Below, in pieces: positions 16,914 to 24,695 of a DNA stretch of 64,000 bases (position 1 is the stretch's first letter; each line of letters opens with the position of its first letter). A program made the translations under genes and the position numbers. Below the pieces are notes generated by a model that did no database searches, was not told where the DNA came from, and saw nothing but the letters and a program-made list of their open reading frames with translations. Origin of the DNA: Limosilactobacillus mucosae DSM 13345 (lineage in GTDB: Bacteria > Bacillota > Bacilli > Lactobacillales > Lactobacillaceae); NCBI RefSeq assembly GCF_001436025.1, contig NZ_AZEQ01000001.1, forward strand, positions 62,001 through 126,000, read 5' to 3'.

Positions 16914-19900
16914 GTGAAGAAAGTTTTAATTGCCAATCGTGGCGAAATAGCAGTTCGGATCATTCGTGCCTGTCATGAGCTGGGCTTGAAGACGGTTGCT
17001 GTTTATGCCAAGGAAGATGAATACGGCGTCCATCGTTTCCGTGCGGATGAGGCCTATCAGATTGGTGCAGGCAAAAAGCCAATTGAGGCTTATCTGGATA
17101 TGGATGATATTATTCGAGTCGCTAAGCAGACTGGTGCCGATGCAGTCCATCCTGGGTACGGTTTTTTAGCGGAAAATGAAGAGTTTGCGCAAAAATGTGC
17201 AGACAACGGCATTATCTTTATCGGGCCAACCGTTCGTCAGCTGCAGCTGTTTGGCGACAAGGTTGCGGCCAAGGAAGTTGCGGTCAAGGCTGGCTTAAAG
17301 ACGATTCCAGGTACGGATGAGCCGGTTCAGTCAATTGATGAAGTTCGTGAATTCGCGCATACGCATGGCTATCCGATCATGATCAAGGCAGCCATGGGTG
17401 GCGGCGGTCGTGGGATGCGAATCGTTCACGATGATGATGAGCTTGATGGCGCCTACGATCGAGCCCGCAGCGAAGCCAAGCAGTCATTTGGTGATGATGA
17501 GCTTTACGTTGAAAAGTATCTGAAGAACCCTAAGCATATTGAAGTGCAGATTCTAGCTGATCAGCATGGGCACGTTATGCACCTGTTTGAGCGTGACTGC
17601 TCGGTTCAGCGACGGAATCAAAAAGTGATCGAGTTTGCGCCTAGTCTGGCCTTAAGCGAAGAACGACGTCAGGCAATCTGCCAGGCAGCCGTTAAGCTGA
17701 TGGAAAGCGTGCACTATCAAAATGCCGGTACGGTTGAATTCCTGGTCACGGATGAGGACTTTTACTTTATTGAGGTCAACCCGCGGATTCAAGTTGAGCA
17801 TACTGTTACAGAATTGATTACCGATGTCGACATCGTACAGTCGCAGATTCTGATTGCTGATGGTGCCGATCTGTATCAGGATCTTGAGCTGCCGGCCCAG
17901 GATCAGCTGAAGTACAACGGCTATGGGATTCAATGCCGAGTTACGACTGAAGATCCAGAAAACAACTTTATGCCGGATACTGGCCGCATCGAAACCTATC
18001 GTTCACCTGGTGGGATGGGCGTACGGCTTGATGGGGGCAATGCCTATGCTGGGGCTGTAATCACGCCATACTTTGATTCCTTGCTGGTTAAGGCCTGCGT
18101 TCATGGTCGAACTTTCAAATCAGCGGTCCGGCGTATGATTCGAGTGCTGCATGAGTTCCAGATTCGCGGCATTAAGACCAACATTCCGTTCATGCTCAAC
18201 GTCTTGCATCATCCAGTCTTTGCGGCTGGTCAGGCGCATACGACGTTTATTGATCAGACGCCAGAGCTGTTCGACTTCAAGCATGAAAAGCCGGATGCCG
18301 CCAAGCAGCTGCTGACCTATGTTGGTGACGTTACCGTTAACGGCTTTAATGGCGTCAAGGCACGCGAACAGGTTCATGCTGCTGAATTAAAGGCGCCAAA
18401 GATCAATCTTGAGCGTCATAATGGACTGCCAATCGTCAATGCCAAGGATATCCTGGATCGTGACGGATCTGAGGCGGCAATGAAGTGGGTCAGCGCCCAA
18501 AAGCGGGTTCTGATCACTGATACGACGATGCGGGACGCTCACCAGAGTCTGTTTGCCACGCGGATGCGGACCAAAGACATGCTGCCGATTGCGGACCTTT
18601 ACGATCACGCCATGCCAAACGTCTTCTCAGCTGAAGTATGGGGCGGGGCAACCTTTGACGTGGCCTATCGTTTCTTAGGCGAGGATCCATGGCAGCGGCT
18701 GAAGATTCTGCGTGAAAAGATGCCGCATACCATGCTGCAGATGTTATTGCGGGGATCGAACGCCGTTGGCTACAAGAACTATCCTGACAACGTCTTAAAG
18801 AAATTCATCGATAAGAGTGCTGAAGATGGCGTTGACGTCTTTCGGATCTTTGACAGTCTGAACTGGATCGAACAAATGCAAAAGAGCATTGAATACGTTC
18901 GGCAGACTGGCAAGATTGCTGAAGGGACGATGTGCTATACGGGTGACCTACTCAGCCCAGACGAGCATAAATACACGCTGGACTACTACAAGACGCTGGC
19001 TGGTCAGCTGGTTGATGCCGGGGCTCAGATCATCGGTATCAAGGATATGGCTGGACTGCTCAAGCCACAGGCCGCCTATGAACTGATTGGCGAACTGAAG
19101 AGCAAGTATGACGTACCGGTTCACCTGCATACTCATGACACGACTGGCAATGGGGTTGCAACCTACGTTCAGGCTACCAAAGCCGGCGTTGACGTGGTTG
19201 ACGTGGCTTCCAGCGCACTTTCGGGAACGACGAGTCAGCCAAGCATGAGCAGTTTCTACTATGCTTTAGCTGGCAATGAACGGCAGCCAGAACTGGATAT
19301 TGAAACGGTCGAAAAGATCAATGACTACTGGGCACAGGTCAAGCCGCTATACCAAGACTTCATGAACGGCATTACGTCACCACAGACTGACATCTATCAA
19401 ACTGAGATGCCTGGTGGCCAATACTCCAACCTGCAGCAGCAGGCTAAGTCGCTGGGACTGGATGACTTTGACGAGGTCAAGGCCAAGTATCGTGAGGTTA
19501 ACGCCCTGCTTGGCGATATCGTTAAGGTTACGCCAAGTTCTAAGGTAGTCGGCGATCTGGCCATCTTTATGATTCAAAACGGCTTGAATGCCGAAAACAT
19601 TATCGAACGCGGCGAAACGCTCGACTTCCCAGAATCCGTAGTCAACTTCTTTGCAGGTGATCTTGGTCAGCCATATGGCGGCTTTCCAAAGCAGCTGCAA
19701 AAAGTCGTCTTAAAGGATCACCCAGCGATTACGGTTCGTCCCGGCAGTCTGGCCCAGCCAGTTGACTTTGATCAGATGACCAAGGAACTGGCTGCACAGC
19801 TGAAACGCCAGCCAACCGCTGAAGAAGTCATCAGCTATGTACTGTACCCAGACGTTTATCTTGATTATGTCAAGCGCAATCGTCAATATGGCAAGATCGG

Positions 19901-20357
19901 CGTCCTGGACACGAATACGTTCTATCAAGGAATGCGCCCAGGCGAAAAGATCTACGTCAATCTGCGGCCGGGTCGCACGGAGATTCTTGAGCTCAATACG
20001 GTTTCTGACATGGACGTTGACGGCAACCGCCACCTGCTGTTCTCCGAAAACGGTCAGCAGCTTGTCTTGACGGTCAAGGATCAGACACACGCAGCCACGG
20101 CCAAGGTCAGCGTGCCAAAAGCCGATCCGCACGATCCAGGTCAGATCGGGATGCCGCTTAATGGGACGGTCGTTGACGTGATGGTCGAAAATGGTCAAGA
20201 AGTCAAGAAGGGCCAGACACTGGTCGTAACCGAGGCCATGAAGATGGAAACGACGATCAAGGCCTCGTTTGACGGTAAGATTGATAAAGTCTATGCCAAG
20301 GCCGGCTCGACGATGGAAAGCCAAGACCTGCTGATTCAAATGAGTCCTTTAAGCTAA
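16914..20357 (+). CDS. pyc: Pyruvate carboxylase
   Basis: Makes oxaloacetate from pyruvate, ATP and bicarbonate, supplying aspartate and other C4 precursors. 1147 residues in the usual order: biotin carboxylase (residues 1-450, with KKVLIANRGEIAVRI, KAAMGGGGRGMR and EVNPRIQVEHTVTE), carboxyltransferase (about 530-800, LITDTTMRDAHQSL and HLHTHDTTGNG), pyruvate carboxylase conserved region, and a C-terminal biotinyl domain with the lysine in VTEAMKMETT. Start GTG 16914 follows AAGGTGGTG by 6 bases. In many Firmicutes c-di-AMP inhibits this enzyme. The aminotransferase 41 bases downstream probably uses its product. Confidence 0.97.
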   Translation: MKKVLIANRGEIAVRIIRACHELGLKTVAVYAKEDEYGVHRFRADEAYQIGAGKKPIEAYLDMDDIIRVAKQTGADAVHPGYGFLAENEEFAQKCADNGIIFIGPTVRQLQLFGDKVAAKEVAVKAGLKTIPGTDEPVQSIDEVREFAHTHGYPIMIKAAMGGGGRGMRIVHDDDELDGAYDRARSEAKQSFGDDELYVEKYLKNPKHIEVQILADQHGHVMHLFERDCSVQRRNQKVIEFAPSLALSEERRQAICQAAVKLMESVHYQNAGTVEFLVTDEDFYFIEVNPRIQVEHTVTELITDVDIVQSQILIADGADLYQDLELPAQDQLKYNGYGIQCRVTTEDPENNFMPDTGRIETYRSPGGMGVRLDGGNAYAGAVITPYFDSLLVKACVHGRTFKSAVRRMIRVLHEFQIRGIKTNIPFMLNVLHHPVFAAGQAHTTFIDQTPELFDFKHEKPDAAKQLLTYVGDVTVNGFNGVKAREQVHAAELKAPKINLERHNGLPIVNAKDILDRDGSEAAMKWVSAQKRVLITDTTMRDAHQSLFATRMRTKDMLPIADLYDHAMPNVFSAEVWGGATFDVAYRFLGEDPWQRLKILREKMPHTMLQMLLRGSNAVGYKNYPDNVLKKFIDKSAEDGVDVFRIFDSLNWIEQMQKSIEYVRQTGKIAEGTMCYTGDLLSPDEHKYTLDYYKTLAGQLVDAGAQIIGIKDMAGLLKPQAAYELIGELKSKYDVPVHLHTHDTTGNGVATYVQATKAGVDVVDVASSALSGTTSQPSMSSFYYALAGNERQPELDIETVEKINDYWAQVKPLYQDFMNGITSPQTDIYQTEMPGGQYSNLQQQAKSLGLDDFDEVKAKYREVNALLGDIVKVTPSSKVVGDLAIFMIQNGLNAENIIERGETLDFPESVVNFFAGDLGQPYGGFPKQLQKVVLKDHPAITVRPGSLAQPVDFDQMTKELAAQLKRQPTAEEVISYVLYPDVYLDYVKRNRQYGKIGVLDTNTFYQGMRPGEKIYVNLRPGRTEILELNTVSDMDVDGNRHLLFSENGQQLVLTVKDQTHAATAKVSVPKADPHDPGQIGMPLNGTVVDVMVENGQEVKKGQTLVVTEAMKMETTIKASFDGKIDKVYAKAGSTMESQDLLIQMSPLS

Positions 20358-20398
20358 TACGGCTTGACAGTATTAATTTATAAAGCGAGGTTAAAACA

Positions 20399-21586
20399 GT
20401 GGAAATTTCAGAACGCGTAAGCAACATTCAACCCTCAGCAACGCTGGCTTTGTCTGGCAAGGCCAAGGCAATGAAGGCGCAAGGCATTGACGTCTTGAAC
20501 CTTTCAATCGGTCAGCCAGACTTCAATACGCCTAAGCACATTGGACAGGCTGCTATTAAGGCAATTGAGTCTGGCAAGGTTGATTTTTACACCGCGGCAG
20601 TTGGCATTGAGCCGTTAAGAAAAGCAATCGCCGATAAAGAAAACGCCGATCATGGCACAGATTTCACGGCGGATAACGTGGTAGTAATGAATGGTGCTAA
20701 AATGACGCTGTACGCTCTGGGACAAGCACTGTTTGATGAAGGCGACGAGGTTTTGATTCCTTTGCCATACTGGGTAACCTATGGCGAACAGGTTAAGCTG
20801 GCCGGTGCCAAGCCAGTCTTCGTCAAGCCAGCAGCTGGTCGCCTGACCGTTGTTCCTGAAGAATTGGAAGCCGCGCGAACGCCTAAGACGAAGGCCATGA
20901 TCTTAAACACGCCCAACAATCCATCTGGTGCCGTCTACACGCGCGAACAATTGCAGGCGATTGGCGACTGGGCCGTTGAGCATGACGTTATCGTGATTGC
21001 CGACGATATCTATGGCAAGCTGGTATATAACGGGACCAAGTTTGTCTCGCTGCTGGATCTGTCACCAGCGATCCGTAAGCAGACGATTCTGGTCAATGGG
21101 ATGTCTAAGACCTACTCGATGACCGGCTGGCGCGTCGGCTATGCCATTGCTGACGAGCAGGTAGTCAAGGGCTTGAAGACGTTCTTGAGTCATGCAGCCG
21201 GCAACATGGCAGCCGTCAGTCAATATGCCGCTTTGGCAGCCATTACTGGTGATCAAACCTGTGTTGAAGAAATGCGCGCTACCTATGAGGAACGCATCAA
21301 TACGCTGTATCCGTTATTAAACGAGATTCCGGGCTTTAAGCTGGATGTAAAGCCGGCCGGAGCTTTCTATGCCTTCCCTGACGTCAGCGAAGCCGTTAAG
21401 CTGGCTGGTTTTGCCTCGACTGATGAGTTTGTCAGCGCGCTGCTCGATGAGGCTCACGTGGCGGTTGTTCCAGGCGCGGCCTTTGGAATGGATGACCATG
21501 TACGGATCAGCTATGCAACCAGCATGGATGTCTTAAAAGAAGCGGTTCAACGAATCCAAGCCTTTATGGCAGACCACCAAAAATAA
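20399..21586 (+). CDS. Class I aminotransferase, probable aspartate aminotransferase
   Basis: PLP enzyme of 395 residues. The PLP lysine is Lys237 in VNGMSKTYSMTGWRVGY; LNTPNNPSGAVY and DDIYGKLVY are fold-type I blocks, and SIGQPDFNTP is typical of the aspartate/aromatic subgroup Igamma. Start GTG 20399 with a GCGAGG ribosome site. It follows pyc by 41 bases with no terminator, so oxaloacetate made by pyc could be converted directly to aspartate. Substrate range cannot be fixed from sequence; aromatic or branched substrates are possible. Confidence 0.88.
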   Translation: MEISERVSNIQPSATLALSGKAKAMKAQGIDVLNLSIGQPDFNTPKHIGQAAIKAIESGKVDFYTAAVGIEPLRKAIADKENADHGTDFTADNVVVMNGAKMTLYALGQALFDEGDEVLIPLPYWVTYGEQVKLAGAKPVFVKPAAGRLTVVPEELEAARTPKTKAMILNTPNNPSGAVYTREQLQAIGDWAVEHDVIVIADDIYGKLVYNGTKFVSLLDLSPAIRKQTILVNGMSKTYSMTGWRVGYAIADEQVVKGLKTFLSHAAGNMAAVSQYAALAAITGDQTCVEEMRATYEERINTLYPLLNEIPGFKLDVKPAGAFYAFPDVSEAVKLAGFASTDEFVSALLDEAHVAVVPGAAFGMDDHVRISYATSMDVLKEAVQRIQAFMADHQK

Positions 21587-21600
21587 TCGATCAATAACCA

Positions 21601-21638
21601 ATGAGCTCAGTTCTGGTTTGAGCTGGGCTCTTATTTTA
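21601..21638 (+). terminator. Terminator after aminotransferase
   Basis: GAGCTCAG pairs with CTGGGCTC (one G-U), followed by TTATTTT. Confidence 0.75.
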
Positions 21639-21643
21639 AAATT

Positions 21644-21677
21644 CTTGTAACCCTAAATTTTAGATGAGGGTTACAAG
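21644..21677. promoter_or_regulatory. BirA operator upstream of bioY-birA
   Basis: CTTGTAACCC (21644-21653) and GGGTTACAAG (21668-21677) are perfect 10-base arms separated by 14 bases. This matches Firmicute BirA operators (TTGTNAAC-type half sites around a long spacer). The BirA encoded downstream has an N-terminal HTH, so biotinyl-AMP-bound BirA should repress bioY and its own gene. Confidence 0.85.
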
Positions 21678-21694
21678 CTGAAAGAAGGAATAAA

Positions 21695-22246
21695 ATGAAA
21701 CGTCAAAATATAGTTCATTTAACGCAGACCGCCTTGATGACGGCAATCTTAATCGTCTTAGGCATGATCCCAGGCATTCCGCTAGGGTTTATTCCGGTCC
21801 CAATCGTACTGCAGAATATGGGGGTCATGATGGCCGGTGAGATTTTGGGGCCTAAAGAAGGAACGACCTCAGTGGCCTTGCTCCTGCTGTTAGTTGCGGT
21901 TGGCTTTCCTTTCTTGACTGGCGGCAGTGGGGGAATTGCCGTTTTTGCCGGCCCAACTGGAGGCTACCTTTTAGCCTGGCTGTTTGCGCCGCTTTTGATC
22001 GGTAGTCTGCGGCAGCATTTTGGCAGTCGCTGGAGCTGGTGGCAGGAATTTTTGATGATTGTGCTGGCGGGCGTGCTGTTTATTGATATTACGGGATCGC
22101 TTTGGCTCAGCTGGCAGTCGCACATCAAGCTGACGGCGGCATTGATGTCCAATCTGGCATTTATTCCTGGCGACCTGATCAAAGCCGGCGTGGCAGTAGC
22201 CGTTGCTCGTCAGCTGCGGCGCGTACCAGCATTGAATCTTGGCTAG
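21695..22246 (+). CDS. bioY: Biotin transporter S component BioY
   Basis: Membrane substrate-binding subunit for biotin that works alone or with the shared ECF energy module. 183 residues, about six hydrophobic segments, with family blocks PVPIVLQNMGVMMAGEILGP and FAGPTGGYLLAW. AAGGA precedes the ATG. It sits behind the BirA operator and 15 bases before birA. No biotin synthesis gene is present in the window, so the cell probably imports biotin for AccB and pyruvate carboxylase. Confidence 0.94.
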   Translation: MKRQNIVHLTQTALMTAILIVLGMIPGIPLGFIPVPIVLQNMGVMMAGEILGPKEGTTSVALLLLLVAVGFPFLTGGSGGIAVFAGPTGGYLLAWLFAPLLIGSLRQHFGSRWSWWQEFLMIVLAGVLFIDITGSLWLSWQSHIKLTAALMSNLAFIPGDLIKAGVAVAVARQLRRVPALNLG

Positions 22247-22261
22247 AAAAGAGGAATCGCA

Positions 22262-23248
22262 ATGGGTACTAAAGATGAGCTGTTTAAAATTTTCTTGCTT
22301 AATGAGCAGCAATGGATTTCAGGCAGTCAGCTGGCGGAGCGCTTAAAGATCAGTCGCGAAAGCATCTGGAAAGGCGTCGCTGCCCTACGCAGACAAGGAC
22401 ATCAGATTGAGAGTCAGCGAGCGCTTGGCTATCGATATTTAGGAACGGATCATTTGGATGCAGCGGTAATCAAGATGCAGACTCGCGATGAGTTTAATGG
22501 CGAGACTCATACGGCATCAAGCATTGATTCAACGCAAAACTGGGCTAAGCAGTATCTCAGCAGTCATCAGCCCAGCCAGCCAGTCGCGTTTTTAGCTGAT
22601 CAGCAGACGGCCGGCTATGGCAGACGCGGCCGCCAGTTCTATTCGCCGCAAAAGACAGGTTTGTATTTTAGCTTGGTTTTGCCGCATAATCCGATGAGCG
22701 CGCTGCCTAAAATTGGCCTTTTAACAACCGGAGTCGCCGTTGCAGTTGGCCGAGTACTTAAGCAAACCTTTCCTGATCATGATTTTTCATATAAGTGGGT
22801 CAATGATATCTATATGAATGGTCACAAAGTCTGCGGTATTTTGACTGAGGCAACGCTGGAACTGGAATCAGCATCATCGGCAGCATTGATTGTAGGAATC
22901 GGTATTAATCTGTCGACCGTTGATTTTCCAGCAGCCGTAGCTCAAAAAGCCGGCAGTATTGCCCCTGAGCAGACCATTGATCGAAATCAGCTGGCTGCCA
23001 GGCTTTTGGTTGCAATCATGAATGTTTATAGTGAGTACGATTCGGGAAAATTCCTGCCAGAGTACCGAGCTCATTCATTGGTCTTGAAGCGGCCAGTCGT
23101 CTTAAAAATCGGCAATGATAAAGCAGTTGGCAAGGCTGTCGACATTGACGATCAAGGCGGCTTGGTATTGGAATTTGCGGATGGCACGAAAAAGTCGTTT
23201 ATCAGCGGCGAGGTGACCAAGGTTGATCTGCCAGGGATGACGTCATAA
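22262..23248 (+). CDS. birA: Bifunctional biotin ligase and biotin operon repressor BirA
   Basis: Attaches biotin to AccB and pyruvate carboxylase and, through its HTH, represses transcription when biotin is plentiful. 328 residues: an N-terminal winged helix (SGSQLAERLKISRESIWKGVAALRRQGHQIES), the catalytic loop GYGRRGRQFYSP, then KWVNDIYMNGHKVCGILTEA, and a C-terminal SH3-like domain. The presence of the HTH fits the operator at 21644. The stop overlaps the start of the next gene by one base (TAATG). Confidence 0.94.
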   Translation: MGTKDELFKIFLLNEQQWISGSQLAERLKISRESIWKGVAALRRQGHQIESQRALGYRYLGTDHLDAAVIKMQTRDEFNGETHTASSIDSTQNWAKQYLSSHQPSQPVAFLADQQTAGYGRRGRQFYSPQKTGLYFSLVLPHNPMSALPKIGLLTTGVAVAVGRVLKQTFPDHDFSYKWVNDIYMNGHKVCGILTEATLELESASSAALIVGIGINLSTVDFPAAVAQKAGSIAPEQTIDRNQLAARLLVAIMNVYSEYDSGKFLPEYRAHSLVLKRPVVLKIGNDKAVGKAVDIDDQGGLVLEFADGTKKSFISGEVTKVDLPGMTS

Positions 23249-23544
23249 TGGAAATTCACGGTTTAGATTTAGATCAGGTTGGCCGCTGTCGGCACTATCA
23301 CTTGGCAGTTGATGTTGCGGCCTTGAAATGCAGTCGTTGCCAAAAATACTATGCCTGCTATCGATGTCATGATGCTTTGGAAAACCATCATTTCATGGCT
23401 TGTGAGCGGGAAAACTGGCCAGTCCTATGCGGTATCTGCGGCTGTTTGATGCAGTTTGCACAATATCAGCAGGGAAGCTGTCCGCGCTGTGGGCACGACT
23501 TTAATCCCGGCTGTCATCGTCACTGTCGGATTTATTTTAAATAG
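23248..23544 (+). CDS. CHY-type zinc finger protein
   Basis: 98 residues with 13 Cys and many His: CRHYH near residue 14, then CSRCQKYYACYRCHDALENHHF, and two further C-x2-C pairs (CGIC, CPRC). This is the CHY zinc finger pattern, found as a free-standing domain in Gram-positive bacteria and in yeast Hot13 and eukaryotic RCHY1. The bacterial role is unknown. The start overlaps the birA stop (TAATG), so translation depends on birA. It is the last gene of the bioY-birA transcript, with no clear terminator after it. A link to biotin cannot be shown from sequence. Confidence 0.85.
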   Translation: MEIHGLDLDQVGRCRHYHLAVDVAALKCSRCQKYYACYRCHDALENHHFMACERENWPVLCGICGCLMQFAQYQQGSCPRCGHDFNPGCHRHCRIYFK

Positions 23545-23557
23545 CCGATTTTCCTCA

Positions 23558-23586
23558 TTGATTTTTAATTAAAATAAGATTAGAAT
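23558..23586 (+). promoter_or_regulatory. Promoter of the ketopantoate reductase-like gene
   Basis: TTGATT, 17-base spacer, TAGAAT. The leader to the start codon is about 75 bases and shows no fold of note. Confidence 0.6.
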
Positions 23587-23668
23587 ATAAGACGTTGATT
23601 AAGAAGAAAAATAAATCAGGCCCAATGACATGTTTTAATTAAGTTTTAGGAAAGGATCAGTGATTAAG

Positions 23669-24631
23669 ATGACGCTGCGATATACGGTTTTAGGTGCAGG
23701 TGCGATGGGATTGCGCTTTGGGGTGCTGCTGCAGGAAAATGCGGGGGCGCAGGTTGATTTTGTCGACAACTGGGCACCCGAAGTTGAAACCATCAAAAAA
23801 CAAGGCGGGGTCTATGTTTCTCGTGACCATGAAAATCGGCATCTGGTTCCGATTAATATCTATTCGCCAGAAGAGTATCAGGGCGAGCCAGACGTTTTTA
23901 TCGTTTTTGCCAAGCAGATGACGCTGCAGGATCTTTTGGAACGCTCGGCTCATTTCTTTAAGCCAGAAAAGCAATACGTTTTTTCAGGCATGAATGGGAT
24001 GGGTCACGTTGAAAAACTGAACAAGTATTTTTCCAAAGAGCATGTTTTAGCTGGGACCTGCCTGATCGGGACTGTGCTAAACAAGGCTGGCGACGTTGAT
24101 TTTATTGGCAAGCCAGGTGCTGGATCAATCAATGTTGCCAATGAAACGGAAAAGCCAGATGAGCGCACGCATGAAATTATTGCCGACTTTAAGGCCGCCA
24201 ACCTGAATCCGACTTTGACGACCAACTTCTTGGGGACTTTGATGACCAAGGTCGTCTTTAACTCAGTTGTCAACACGATCTGCACGCTGTTTGAGATTCA
24301 GATGGGTCAGTTTATTGATTATCCTGGTGCTGAACGACTGAGCAAGCAATTGATCAACGAGGCCTATGACGTGACTGAACGAGCTGGCATCAAGCTGCTC
24401 AATGATCGTGAGACCGAATGGAAGACGGTTGAATACGTCAGCCGCGTTGGCAACCCACTGCACTATCCTTCAATGTATCAAGATATGCATAATGGTCGAA
24501 ATACCGAAGTCGACTACATCAATGGCTATATCTACGAATTAGGCAAAAAGTACGACTATGAAGCTACGACGCACGACTTTCTGCGCGGCTTGGTTCATTT
24601 GGCGGAAAATACGCGTAAGTTCCGTCAATAA
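23669..24631 (+). CDS. Ketopantoate reductase family oxidoreductase
   Basis: NADPH-dependent reductase of the ApbA/PanE family, about 320 residues. The Rossmann motif is VLGAGAMGLRFG; TKVVFNSVVNTICTLF contains the family catalytic Lys, and YPSMYQDMHNGRNTEVDYINGYI the C-terminal substrate block. Such proteins make pantoate for coenzyme A, but lactobacilli often carry several paralogues acting on other 2-oxo acids, so I withhold panE. I start at ATG 23669; GTG 23660 is close behind AAAGGA and possible. Monocistronic: own promoter and a bidirectional terminator. Confidence 0.85.
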   Translation: MTLRYTVLGAGAMGLRFGVLLQENAGAQVDFVDNWAPEVETIKKQGGVYVSRDHENRHLVPINIYSPEEYQGEPDVFIVFAKQMTLQDLLERSAHFFKPEKQYVFSGMNGMGHVEKLNKYFSKEHVLAGTCLIGTVLNKAGDVDFIGKPGAGSINVANETEKPDERTHEIIADFKAANLNPTLTTNFLGTLMTKVVFNSVVNTICTLFEIQMGQFIDYPGAERLSKQLINEAYDVTERAGIKLLNDRETEWKTVEYVSRVGNPLHYPSMYQDMHNGRNTEVDYINGYIYELGKKYDYEATTHDFLRGLVHLAENTRKFRQ

Positions 24632-24667
24632 AAAGACCGCTGGATCAAATCTGGTCCAGCGGTTTTT
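24632..24667. terminator. Bidirectional terminator between convergent genes
   Basis: ACCGCTGGA (24636-24644) pairs with TCCAGCGGT (24655-24663), flanked by A and T runs, so it can serve both the plus-strand gene and the minus-strand ABC-F gene. Confidence 0.85.
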
Positions 24668-24695
24668 GATTTATGCTGATCTGCATGCATATGGA

